Assembly (NCBI GenBank): GCA_035528275.1
Contig: DATKYV010000056.1
Location: forward strand, 1-18,119
DNA: 18,119 nucleotides
DNA from: DATKYV01 sp035528275
Lineage (GTDB): Bacteria > Acidobacteriota > Terriglobia > UBA7540
Reading direction: 5' to 3'
Position numbers and translations under genes: made by a program. A model generated the notes under the pieces. That model worked only from the letters and a program-made list of their open reading frames with translations, was not told the DNA's origin and did no database searches. Below are positions 6,036 to 13,065 of this stretch, one piece after another. Positions within the stretch are counted from its first letter, which is position 1. Each line of letters opens with the position of its first letter.

Positions 6036-8360
6036 TTATTCCGAAGGGAAGCTCACCCTGATCCCGGCGAGGAAGTTCAGGTGCAGTGCCGGGAAGCCTA
6101 GCGATTCTTCGTATTTCTGGTTGAGAAAGTTATTCAGCCGACCGTAGATCTCGACGCCTGGGCGAATCCGGTAGGCGAAGCCGGTGTTTGCAAGAACGTA
6201 TCCTTTGTTTGGAAAAAGCCCGCCGAAGGCGCCAAAGTTCGGTTCGACGTCCAAGACCTCTCCGCGCACGTAGCCGTTCAGGTTGAGCATCAAGCGGCCG
6301 CGTCGCCACGTGGCATTGAAGCCGCCGGAATTTCGCGGCCGGCGCAATAGCGGCTGACCAATCTTGAACGGAAGCTCCACAAAACTCGAACCGTCAAGCG
6401 CCAGGATGGAGGTGTTGAGCTGGGTGAAATGCCCGTCAAGTTCGAGTGAACTCCGCGGTCGAATTCGAAACGAGATCTCCATCCCCTGGGCGCGCGAATT
6501 GGCGAGGTTATCGGAGAGGAAGCTGCTCAGGTTGGCGAGTGACGCGCCCAGAACCACAATCAGGTCCTCGTATCGATTGAAGAAATAGGTGGAGTCGAGG
6601 ACCGCGCGGTCGCCGAAGAAGCGCTGCTCGACTCCCGCGTCGAAGCTCAAGCTCTTTTCCGGCTTAAGTGTCGGGTTGTCGGTAAAGGCAAGTTCGAAGC
6701 CGCTGGGTGCGCGGATGCCGGTGCCGACACTTCCGTGCAAACGCGTCGCGCCAAGCGATCCGCTTCCCGCAGACTCTCGCGCCAGAAACGCAACTGAGGC
6801 GCGCGGATTGACTTTGCTGACGGAAGTCTCGGGCAGCAGCGGACGAATTCCAAATCCTCCCGGGGGAAGCTCGAGTGTTCGGATGTCGTCCACTCGCAAG
6901 CCCGTGGTCAGGTAGAGGCGTTTGACGGGATTCCAGCGATTCTCGGCGATGAAGGCCAGGCTCGTGCGCGGCAAGCGGAAGGGAACGTCGTCGGCATCGG
7001 CGATAAACGTGTTCTCGATTCGCTCACGATTAAACTCAAACGCCGCCACGAAGAAATCGTCGCTCGAGACCGTAATCTCGCTTCGCGTGCTCACCACGCC
7101 GCGCAGGTTGTTCGAGAAAGAGTCGCCGAAGGGCGTGCGGAAGGTGAAATCGTTGGTGACAAGATCGGCGAAAACCACTTGCCGGACGCGCGACGTGAGC
7201 TGCTCGCCGTAATGGACGCGATACGCGAACAGGTTCTGCTTGTTGCGAGAGATGAGGTCGAGGCCGGGGAAAACGCCCAGCGGATCGGAGCCGTAGGGAC
7301 CGGGCGCGCCCGCATCATTGGCGTCGCCGAAGAAGTGGAAGTCCAATTGCCGTCGGGCCCAGCGTGTGGTACCGAGACTTAGAAACGCGCTCTGGTTCCG
7401 GAATCGGTCATTAGCGACGACGCCTCCCGAATCGAGCCGCGCCAGGTTATAGCTCCAGCTCAAACCCCGTGTGAGTCCGCTGCCCCCGGTCGCAAAGCGC
7501 CGCGTAGTGAAACTGCCGCCTTCGGCCAGTGCGGTGAATCGTGGCCGCCCCGTGCCTCGTCGGCTCACCAGATTGACGACACCGGAAACCGCGTTCGAAC
7601 CGTAAAGAGCGCTTTGCGGGCCGCGAATAACCTCGACGCGGTCCAGGCCGTCCACGGGCAGTGGCGCCAGGCTGAATTCCCCACCGAACTCGTTCAATTG
7701 GATGCCGTCGATCATGATCAAGTTGAAGTTGGATTCACCCCCGCGGATGAATAGCCCGGTTGATCCGCCCCGCCGGCCCGCCTGGTTGACTTCCACACCC
7801 GCGGCGCCGCGCAGAACTTCGAGCGCCGCCTGCGCCCCGCGGTCATCAATTTCCTGGCGTGTTAAAACAGTGGTCGAAGAGCCGACCTCCGAGGTGAGCG
7901 CCGCGCCCAGCGTGGCCGAGACCATCACTTGCTGATGCACGGCGCTGAGTTCGAGCTTGAAGTCAATACTCCGCGTCTCGCCTTCACCGAGATCGATGTC
8001 AATTGTAGGCGCGGAGAAACCGGGCAGATTCGCAACCAGGTGATAGGCTCCGGGTTCGAGTCTCGAGAATTCGAATTCCCCGCTGGCGTTCGTTTCCTTT
8101 TCCGTGAGTACCGCGTGCGATTTCAAAAGGCTGACGCGAACGCTAGGGACGGCGCGGCCGCTGGGGTCGACGACAGTGCCGCGAATTTTCCCTCCTTGGG
8201 CCGCAAGCATCCCGCCCGCACTTATCAGGGACAGAATCAGCACCAAGAAAGCGCTTCTCAGGCAGCGCCCGCAAAGGTGCTGCCGATTGTTGGGGAAGTC
8301 AGTGAAAGGAACCGAAGGTTCGGCCTTGGACTTTCGACTTTCGACTTTTGACTTTTGCAC
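6036..8360 (-). CDS. BtuB-like TonB-dependent outer-membrane receptor (cobalamin uptake)
   Basis: A 774-residue outer-membrane protein for active, TonB/ExbBD-powered uptake. A short polar leader carries a hydrophobic signal segment (about residues 34-55, ending AAQG). Then come a carboxypeptidase-regulatory-like beta domain (58-137), a plug domain (about 145-268, with GLFIRGGESNFNLIMIDGI and DRVEVIRGPQSALYGSNAV) and a beta-barrel to the C-terminus (NFLNQKYEESLGFPALHLN near the end). The start is GTG at 8358-8360, preceded by GGAGGAGGAG at 7 nt. The signal peptide begins about 30 residues in, so a later start cannot be excluded. Four tandem heptamers occupy the first codons. The upstream cobalamin riboswitch makes B12 or a related corrinoid the probable substrate. 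The receptor type alone would not fix this. The Dph6-like gene follows. Confidence 0.9.
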   Translation of the reverse strand: MQKSKVESRKSKAEPSVPFTDFPNNRQHLCGRCLRSAFLVLILSLISAGGMLAAQGGKIRGTVVDPSGRAVPSVRVSLLKSHAVLTEKETNASGEFEFSRLEPGAYHLVANLPGFSAPTIDIDLGEGETRSIDFKLELSAVHQQVMVSATLGAALTSEVGSSTTVLTRQEIDDRGAQAALEVLRGAAGVEVNQAGRRGGSTGLFIRGGESNFNLIMIDGIQLNEFGGEFSLAPLPVDGLDRVEVIRGPQSALYGSNAVSGVVNLVSRRGTGRPRFTALAEGGSFTTRRFATGGSGLTRGLSWSYNLARLDSGGVVANDRFRNQSAFLSLGTTRWARRQLDFHFFGDANDAGAPGPYGSDPLGVFPGLDLISRNKQNLFAYRVHYGEQLTSRVRQVVFADLVTNDFTFRTPFGDSFSNNLRGVVSTRSEITVSSDDFFVAAFEFNRERIENTFIADADDVPFRLPRTSLAFIAENRWNPVKRLYLTTGLRVDDIRTLELPPGGFGIRPLLPETSVSKVNPRASVAFLARESAGSGSLGATRLHGSVGTGIRAPSGFELAFTDNPTLKPEKSLSFDAGVEQRFFGDRAVLDSTYFFNRYEDLIVVLGASLANLSSFLSDNLANSRAQGMEISFRIRPRSSLELDGHFTQLNTSILALDGSSFVELPFKIGQPLLRRPRNSGGFNATWRRGRLMLNLNGYVRGEVLDVEPNFGAFGGLFPNKGYVLANTGFAYRIRPGVEIYGRLNNFLNQKYEESLGFPALHLNFLAGIRVSFPSE
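8329..8356. repeat. Four tandem heptamers inside the receptor 5' coding end
   Basis: On the plus strand the units are GACTTTC, GACTTTC, GACTTTT and GACTTTT, giving 28 nt that end one base before the GTG start codon of the minus-strand receptor gene. A unit of 7 is not a multiple of 3, so loss or gain of one copy would shift the reading frame from that start. Confidence 0.85.
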
Positions 8361-8432
8361 GGCTGAACTCCTCCTCCCCGCTCGCGCGGCGGGGCGTTGT
8401 CGGCGGAAGGAGTTCGGAGGAAGGTGGGAAAC

Positions 8433-8472
8433 AAAAAAGCCTTCCCATCCCTCGAGTCGGAATCGGAAGGCT
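8433..8472 (-). terminator. Intrinsic terminator of the riboswitch expression platform
   Basis: On the minus strand AGCCTTCC (8472-8465) pairs with GGAAGGCT (8445-8438). The stem extends after one mismatch by ATTCC/GGGAT, and a run of six U follows (8438-8433). It lies between the cobalamin aptamer and the receptor start, about 50 nt after the aptamer. This placement fits B12-induced premature termination. A second hairpin (8485-8518, arms AACTCTT/AAGAGTT flanked by CTCAG/CTGAG) lies between aptamer and terminator and may take part in switching. Confidence 0.8.
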
Positions 8473-8521
8473 TCAGCAGTCTTCCTCAGAACTCTTTCCG
8501 TCGAAGAGTTGGGCTGAGTTC

Positions 8522-8714
8522 AGGTTCCCGGGCAGGCTTCCTGGCTTTCGGGTCATCGCCGCATCCTCCGCCTTCCCACCCCGGCTTGCCGGGGCAGTGG
8601 CTGGCCTCGCGGCCAATGGAGACGCGACTCGCCGATCACAGTGGCGGGACCGCGGCCGATTTTCACGGCCTTTCCTTTTGTCCCCGGCTTTCGCCGGGGC
8701 CACCACAGGGACCT
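8522..8714 (-). ncRNA. Cobalamin (AdoCbl/B12) riboswitch aptamer
   Basis: On the minus strand the element begins and ends with a P1 helix, AGGTCCC (8714-8708) pairing with GGGAACCT (8529-8522). Inside are the family's conserved blocks in the right order: AAAAGGAAAGGCCGTGAAAA, then GGTCCCGCCACTGTGA, then GCCACTG, GGGAAGGC, GATGACCCGAAAGCCAGG and AGCCTGCC. The stretch AAAGCCAGGAAGCCTGCC (about 8548-8531) is the classic B12 box. The total length of about 190 nt is normal. It is preceded by a good promoter and followed by a terminator hairpin, then by the TonB-dependent receptor and the Dph6-like gene. High cobalamin should stop transcription of both. The call was made by eye from conserved primary and helix elements. 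Confidence 0.93.
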
Positions 8715-8743
8715 AAGTTTTCAAAGAACCAAACTGCAGCGTC

Positions 8744-8772
8744 AAAGTAGCATTGCGCATGGCCAGTGTCAA
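8744..8772 (-). promoter_or_regulatory. Sigma70-type promoter of the B12 receptor operon
   Basis: On the minus strand a perfect TTGACA (8772-8767) is followed after exactly 17 nt by TACTTT (8749-8744). Initiation near 8737 would place the start of the riboswitch about 20 nt into the transcript. Agreement in sequence, spacing and position makes this the best promoter in the window. Confidence 0.65.
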
Positions 8773-8792
8773 GGAACGAAAAAAGTCGTAGC

Positions 8793-8810
8793 GCCGACCT
8801 TCAGGTCGGC
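8793..8810. repeat. REP-like palindrome
   Basis: GCCGACCT (8793-8800) and AGGTCGGC (8803-8810) form a near-perfect palindrome preceded by GTAGC. This type of GC-rich hairpin recurs between genes in many soil bacteria. Confidence 0.55.
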
Positions 8811-8825
8811 ATTCTGAGCAGGCGG

Positions 8826-8852
8826 CCACGGTCAAGGTTCTTCTGACCGTGG
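8826..8852. repeat. Inverted repeat with 9-bp stem
   Basis: CCACGGTCA (8826-8834) pairs perfectly with TGACCGTGG (8844-8852) around a 9-nt loop. It lacks a T run on either side, so it is more REP-like than an intrinsic terminator. Confidence 0.55.
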
Positions 8853-8880
8853 GCATTTCTCCTGATGACGAACCTTCTCG

Positions 8881-8918
8881 AACTCTGCGGTTCTTTTGAT
8901 CCGGAGAGCCGCAGAGTT
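8881..8918. repeat. Inverted repeat with 10-bp stem downstream of the coiled-coil gene
   Basis: AACTCTGCGG (8881-8890) pairs perfectly with CCGCAGAGTT (8909-8918). It lies 49 nt beyond the stop of the minus-strand coiled-coil gene and could stabilise or end its transcript, although no U tract follows. Confidence 0.55.
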
Positions 8919-8966
8919 TCTGAGGCCCCAAACTATGTGCTACCTCCTCACATCGCAGAGCTAGCT

Positions 8967-9569
8967 CTATGTGGCGGCCGCCCATGTGGCGATGAAAAAA
9001 ATATCACCATGATCACTATGGTTGTCAGGAGGCAGTATCGTGCCGAAAAGATAGTACGTTGTGTTTTCAGGTATCTCATCGGACTCATCCGGAGGCTCGA
9101 AACACATACAGACCTCGAACTTTTCAAAAAGACGACTTGATACCGCTTGATCGTACCGTTTCTGGACCTCGATCGGTAGCCGGACCACCGCGTCATCATG
9201 TCCCAGAAAAATGCCAGGGGCAGTCGCATTCGTTGCGTAGGTTCCGGCCTCTTCGGTTTTCTCAGTGAGAACCTCAGACAGAAGTACCCAACTCGAAACC
9301 TGTCCGCACGCGTCAACGGCGACTTCGAATTCGTGTCTTTCGAGATAAGGAAATCCTGCCTTCACGCGTTCTATGAGCCGTTCAACATGACTGATTGCTG
9401 ATAAAAGATGTTGGACTTCGGCCTCGGCTGCCGCAATTGGGCCTCCCATGTCCGCGTGTAAGCTTCGAGCATGTTCAGCTTCCAGCTCGGCCGCATTCCG
9501 CTCGTCTCTGAGTTGCGCAAGCCGTTTGTCAAGCCTCAGAGTGTCCTCGTGCCAGTAGTCTAGATTCAT
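8967..9569 (-). CDS. Coiled-coil protein of unknown function
   Basis: A 200-residue soluble protein with no signal peptide. Residues about 8-70 are charged and heptad-like (RLDKRLAQLRDERNAAELEA, then HLLSAISHVERLIERVK), indicating a coiled coil. The rest is a mixed alpha/beta domain (HEFEVAVDACG, GIFLGHDDAVVRLP, YDQAVSSRLFEKFEVCMCFE) ending in DIFFIATWAAAT. No known family is recognised. The start ATG at 9567-9569 has a strongly G-rich tract (seven G) 9 nt upstream as a ribosome-binding site. Base composition is lower in GC than the neighbouring genes, and the gene is isolated between REP-like hairpins. This suggests an accessory or acquired gene. A membrane-free cytosolic location is likely. 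Confidence 0.75.
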   Translation of the reverse strand: MNLDYWHEDTLRLDKRLAQLRDERNAAELEAEHARSLHADMGGPIAAAEAEVQHLLSAISHVERLIERVKAGFPYLERHEFEVAVDACGQVSSWVLLSEVLTEKTEEAGTYATNATAPGIFLGHDDAVVRLPIEVQKRYDQAVSSRLFEKFEVCMCFEPPDESDEIPENTTYYLFGTILPPDNHSDHGDIFFIATWAAAT

Positions 9570-9741
9570 CGATGGTACCCCCCCTTTAGGCGAAGTTCAA
9601 GAATCCCCGCCAAAGAGCCGCAGACGTAAAGAACACGTCTGCCCTACGCCCTCCTTGGATGCTAACGAATACCGCCGGTCGCCAGAAATCGGGGCATGAA
9701 GCCGCCGCTACATCATACTGAACTACCACAGAAAAGCGCGG
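9570..9741. repeat. Intergenic spacer with REP-like hairpin
   Basis: GCAGACGT (9620-9627) and ACGTCTGC (9635-9642) form an 8-bp stem with a 7-nt loop, inside a sequence of the style AGCCGCAGACGT...ACGTCTGCCCTAC seen as dispersed repeats in some genomes. Farther right, CCGCCGCTAC and GCGCGGCTAC (near 9702-9745) look like further degenerate copies. No gene is visible in this spacer. Confidence 0.45.
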
Positions 9742-11427
9742 CTACAAGTTGCTGAGGGACAGGTTGATGAAGAACGGCACGCCGGGGCCGGCGCCTTTGG
9801 TGGCCTGAATCTGGAACGGGATTCGCGCTGTTCCCTGGCCCGCCACCGAAATCGTCTTGTTGACGACCTGGCCCTTCGCGCCTTCGCCCTGAAATCTTAT
9901 GAAGCCGATTCCGGTAATGGTCGCTCTGAGCTTCTGTCCCGACGGCAGGGCGTTCCCGAAGCAGACAACGAATTCTCCTTGAGTTTCCTGGCCGGAGATG
10001 AGGTTGGGATTGTCGATCCGGCCTCCTATGATGCGGTAGACGAACACAGATTGTTGGGTGGAGTTTCCGTTGTGGTCCACGAGTGAAACGTTGTTCGTCC
10101 CCTCGTCAAGGTCAGCGGGCAACATGTAGGTGGAGAAACCCTGGCCGTTCTTTTCGAGCGTTGTCGCCACGGCAAGCGTGCGCTCGCCGAGCCGTGCTTG
10201 GGAAAAGGTCCCGGGAACGCTCGACACGTCCCCCGCCTGGACGAATTGCGAAACGGGGTTCGAGAATTCCTTGGGCTTGACGACGTCAATGTGGCTGCGC
10301 CGGTCGGTCCCTTCGATCGCCAGATCGATGCGCCCCGGCTGGCGCGTCTGCACTTCGAACGAGCCGCTCGCGTCCGTCTCGACGACATTTTCCTTTCCAC
10401 CCTCCACAATCTTCACCCGCACCCCGGCCATCGCCTTGCCCGCCTCGTCCACGACGACACCTCGGTGCAGCGCCCCGGCGGGGACTTCCAGCGCGTGCAC
10501 CATTCGACCGATGGAGGGCACGGACGAAGCGGGCAGCTGAACCTGAAACGCTCCCATCCGCGGTCCCTGAGGTGTATCAAGTGTGAATTCATAGGGACCG
10601 GGTCTGAGGCCGGGCTTGAGTTTCAGGCGACCGGAAACGTAACCTTCCGTGGCGCAGGGACCGGGCTTGATCTCCATCCAATTTCCCTCCGAGCGTACTT
10701 CGGGCATGCGGTCGAAATCAGGCCCGCTCAGCACCACGCGCGGGTTGGACCCCGCCGGAGACTGGTAGGGATTGAATCGTGCCACCGGGGCGGGCAGCGT
10801 CTCTTCCATCGCTTGCTGGATTTCCTGCGGCGTCGCGGGACGCTTGGGCGAGGGCGGTTGATCGCGCAGCACCGTCGTCAACTCGCCGGCAAGCAGGGTC
10901 TGTTCGCCCGAAATGTTGGGATTGCTATTCCGCACCTGCACTTTGCCCTCAAAAACGATGACCGTCGCCTCCTTCTCATCGCCGCGCACGTAGAAATGTG
11001 TTCCCACCACACCCAACGCGGCGGTGGGCGTGGTAATCGCCACGCGGCCTCCGGTGCCCGCCTTCTCGATCACCTTGGCGCGGAATCGCCCGAATTCAAG
11101 CTCCAGGTTCGATAGCTGGCTCGCGCCGCTGACGGGCACAATGCGCATGCTGGAGCGCGCGCCGATGTTCAGCACCGACTGATCCTCGAGCAAAATGCGC
11201 ATTCGCCCGAGATCGGTCGTTTTCACCAAGTCGTTCCAGAATACGGCGTCGTGGAGCGCCAAGTCTTTCTCGCTCCCGGACCGCTCCGCGACTCCCCGGG
11301 GAAGCAATGCGCTCACTGCGCCGGCCTGTGAATCCTGCGCGGGACTCCCCGCAACCCCGCGTCCGCTCAGAACGCACACGGCAATCATTGCCATCAAGGA
11401 CTGCCACTTTAAGCGACGCTCTTTCAT
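9742..11427 (-). CDS. Exported FecR-domain protein with carboxypeptidase-regulatory-like domain
   Basis: A 561-residue secreted protein. Residues 1-30 form a signal peptide (KERRLKW, hydrophobic run, cleavage near AGS). A FecR domain spans about 60-170, with ALHDAVFWNDLVKT, LGRMRILLEDQSVLNIG and the typical ITTPTAALGVVGTHFYV at 131-147. A Pro-rich linker leads to a beta-rich middle region. A carboxypeptidase-regulatory-like domain follows (about 315-375, GVVVDEAGKAMAGVRVKIVE, ETDASGSFEV), then a C-terminal beta-sandwich-like part. Classical FecR is an inner-membrane anti-sigma regulator. Here there is no transmembrane anchor and no sigma-factor gene adjacent, so it is more likely a structural or binding protein of the envelope. 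TGAGGTGT about 9 nt upstream supports the start. The assignment of domains is firm, the role open. Confidence 0.85.
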   Translation of the reverse strand: MKERRLKWQSLMAMIAVCVLSGRGVAGSPAQDSQAGAVSALLPRGVAERSGSEKDLALHDAVFWNDLVKTTDLGRMRILLEDQSVLNIGARSSMRIVPVSGASQLSNLELEFGRFRAKVIEKAGTGGRVAITTPTAALGVVGTHFYVRGDEKEATVIVFEGKVQVRNSNPNISGEQTLLAGELTTVLRDQPPSPKRPATPQEIQQAMEETLPAPVARFNPYQSPAGSNPRVVLSGPDFDRMPEVRSEGNWMEIKPGPCATEGYVSGRLKLKPGLRPGPYEFTLDTPQGPRMGAFQVQLPASSVPSIGRMVHALEVPAGALHRGVVVDEAGKAMAGVRVKIVEGGKENVVETDASGSFEVQTRQPGRIDLAIEGTDRRSHIDVVKPKEFSNPVSQFVQAGDVSSVPGTFSQARLGERTLAVATTLEKNGQGFSTYMLPADLDEGTNNVSLVDHNGNSTQQSVFVYRIIGGRIDNPNLISGQETQGEFVVCFGNALPSGQKLRATITGIGFIRFQGEGAKGQVVNKTISVAGQGTARIPFQIQATKGAGPGVPFFINLSLSNL

Positions 11428-11493
11428 GGCGCCAACACCTCAGGACGATGGATTCAATTGGGATAGCACCGGCAGACTTGGCCCGCAGCGCCT

Positions 11494-11522
11494 ATGGTAT
11501 ACGAGTGCGGAAGTAAGGTTAA
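11494..11522 (-). promoter_or_regulatory. Candidate promoter for the FecR-domain gene
   Basis: On the minus strand TTAACC (11522-11517) is followed after 17 nt by TACCAT (11499-11494), about 66 nt before the start codon. Each hexamer matches the sigma70 consensus at 4/6 positions with ideal spacing. The evidence is moderate at best. Confidence 0.3.
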
Positions 11523-11574
11523 GAACTTTTATCTTGTGGATTACCGGATCTGCTGGGGTTTTGCATCCGGGTTG

Positions 11575-12507
11575 CTACCTGCTCCCCCGCCACCTCAGAA
11601 CGCGCAAGGCTCTGAGCGTATTCCAACGACTGGGCGCCCCCAGCTTCTCCATTTCGAAAAAGACTCGACCCAGATAGCGGTTCTGAAGAATCCACCGACC
11701 ATCATCCTTGCGCCGCTGCCGGACGATGTCAATCGCTTCACTGAGCCGTGCGTCCCGCGAGGCGGCGACCTGCCGGAAGTGGTCCAGCCCGCGCAAGACG
11801 TCGTAGTGCCAGCGAGGCGGAAAGGAGAAACGCGTCATCGCAGAATTGACCACCTTGCCGGTCCGGTGCGACCGGAATAGGCGATGGGCAAGGAGGAACT
11901 CGCGACCTCGTGTTTGAGCCCGGCGAATCTCCGCGGGATGACGGGGACTGAAACGCTCGTACTCGAGAAGCCCTTCCAGGACCGAAATCGTTGTGTGAAA
12001 TGAGCTGTGCGTGGCGCCCCGGCGAGACTGACAATTCCAGCCGCCATCTCCCATTTGTTGCTGGAGCAGATACTCGGCAAAGCCGTGAACGCGGTCGTCA
12101 GCGAATTGGAAATAGGCCGCCACAGCCAGAAGCATTCCCGTCACGCAAGTCTCGCTGTAGTCGTAGGACCGCCAGCAGTTGAACCCCCCGTCCCGATAGA
12201 ATCCCCGATCGAACAACAGCGCGCACGCTTTCAACGCTTGGGGATGTTTGGGCGGCAAGCCCAGCTGGCGCAGCAAGACCATCGTGTAAGTGGTCGAGGT
12301 CCACTTGGGTGTGTAGATTCCGCCGCCCCACTGGCCATCAGGTTCCTGCAGCTTCAGCAGCCTGGCGCCCCAGCCGGTCTCCGCAACCTTCTGCTGTTCT
12401 TGCCCGACGACTCGCTCACTCGCCCCCGTGAGATCGCGGAACGCCTGCCAACGAATAGAAGGGTCGCCTTCCAGCAGCCACTTGACGGTGGGATCACTGT
12501 GGTGCAT
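11575..12507 (-). CDS. Squalene-cyclase/prenyltransferase-like alpha-toroid protein
   Basis: A 310-residue protein with repeated QW-like motifs of terpene cyclase and prenyltransferase alpha/alpha-barrels: LQEPDGQWGGGIY (about 53-65), RDGGFNCW (105-112), MGDGGWNCQ (152-160) and KDDGRWILQ near the C-terminus. True squalene-hopene cyclases are about 630 residues long and carry a DxDD catalytic motif. This protein is half that length and shows no DxDD, so it is a single-barrel relative and probably not a hopene synthase. No signal peptide or membrane helix is visible. The start ATG at 12505-12507 (MHHSDPTVKWLLEGDP) is the usual beginning for such proteins, although its ribosome-binding site is weak. 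Substrate and reaction are unknown. It lies upstream of the FecR gene with a separate candidate promoter between them. Confidence 0.8.
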   Translation of the reverse strand: MHHSDPTVKWLLEGDPSIRWQAFRDLTGASERVVGQEQQKVAETGWGARLLKLQEPDGQWGGGIYTPKWTSTTYTMVLLRQLGLPPKHPQALKACALLFDRGFYRDGGFNCWRSYDYSETCVTGMLLAVAAYFQFADDRVHGFAEYLLQQQMGDGGWNCQSRRGATHSSFHTTISVLEGLLEYERFSPRHPAEIRRAQTRGREFLLAHRLFRSHRTGKVVNSAMTRFSFPPRWHYDVLRGLDHFRQVAASRDARLSEAIDIVRQRRKDDGRWILQNRYLGRVFFEMEKLGAPSRWNTLRALRVLRWRGSR

Positions 12508-12569
12508 GTGAAGATCTGCTGAGCGATGGTGCAGGAGTCTGCGCAGTTCTCCCGAAAGTCAGCGCACGC

Positions 12570-12953
12570 TCAGTGGGCGCGCGAGAAGTGCTCGTGGACG
12601 ATCAGCCACTTGCCGTCGTGGCGGGCGAAGACGTGGCTGCCGCGACCGCGGATGGCGTGCCGGGGGCGGCCCGAGCCGAGCTCGACCGTCCAATAAAACG
12701 TGGCTACAGCCACCTCGCCGAATACGTGCACCTCCGGCTTGGCGATGTGATACTTCGTTCGGCTGGAGGCTTTATGGTAGTAATCGAACGTTTTGCGCAT
12801 GGCGGCGCGGCCGGCGACCTTCTCCTGCCGCGTGGACGAAAAGCCAATCACCCGCGGATGAAAATTTGCAAGAAGGCGGGCCATCTTTCCGGCGTTGAAA
12901 TCGCGGACCATCGCTTTCTCAATCCCCAAGATGGTTTGCACTGCACTGGCCAT
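12570..12953 (-). CDS. SnoaL/NTF2-fold (DUF4440-like) protein
   Basis: A 127-residue protein with the cone-shaped alpha+beta fold of the SnoaL/ketosteroid-isomerase superfamily. An N-terminal helix (QTILGIEKAMVRDFNAGKM) is followed by the conserved pattern FHPRVIGFSS, RAAMRKTFDYY, VHVFGEVAVATFYWTVE, GRGSHVFARHDGKWLIVHEHFS. The final WLIVHEHFS strand is the family hallmark. The ATG at 12951-12953 was chosen over in-frame codons farther upstream because AAAGGGGG lies about 8 nt before it. Members include enzymes and small-ligand binding proteins, so function cannot be fixed. It is a cytosolic protein with no signal peptide. Confidence 0.8.
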   Translation of the reverse strand: MASAVQTILGIEKAMVRDFNAGKMARLLANFHPRVIGFSSTRQEKVAGRAAMRKTFDYYHKASSRTKYHIAKPEVHVFGEVAVATFYWTVELGSGRPRHAIRGRGSHVFARHDGKWLIVHEHFSRAH

Positions 12954-12989
12954 GGGAAACCCCCTTTCTGGTGAGGGACAAGTAACGAG

Positions 12990-13018
12990 AGTATGAAGGC
13001 TAAAGTGTAAAGGGTTAA
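12990..13018 (-). promoter_or_regulatory. Candidate promoter for the SnoaL-like gene
   Basis: On the minus strand TTAACC (13018-13013) and CATACT (12995-12990) are separated by 17 nt and lie about 37 nt before the chosen start. Each hexamer matches consensus at 4/6 positions. Confidence 0.3.
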
Positions 13019-13065
13019 AGCGCGGTGAACTCCCGCAGCGCTGTCCAGCCTTCACGCTTCACAGT

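Noticed and set aside
8348..8750. Plus-strand open frames across the riboswitch region
   Set aside because: The region is explained by a minus-strand cobalamin aptamer, terminator and promoter; the frames have no ribosome-binding site or domain.
10198..11115. Plus-strand open frame opposite the FecR-domain gene
   Set aside because: Arg/His-rich shadow composition with no motif, while the minus strand encodes an intact FecR domain and signal peptide.
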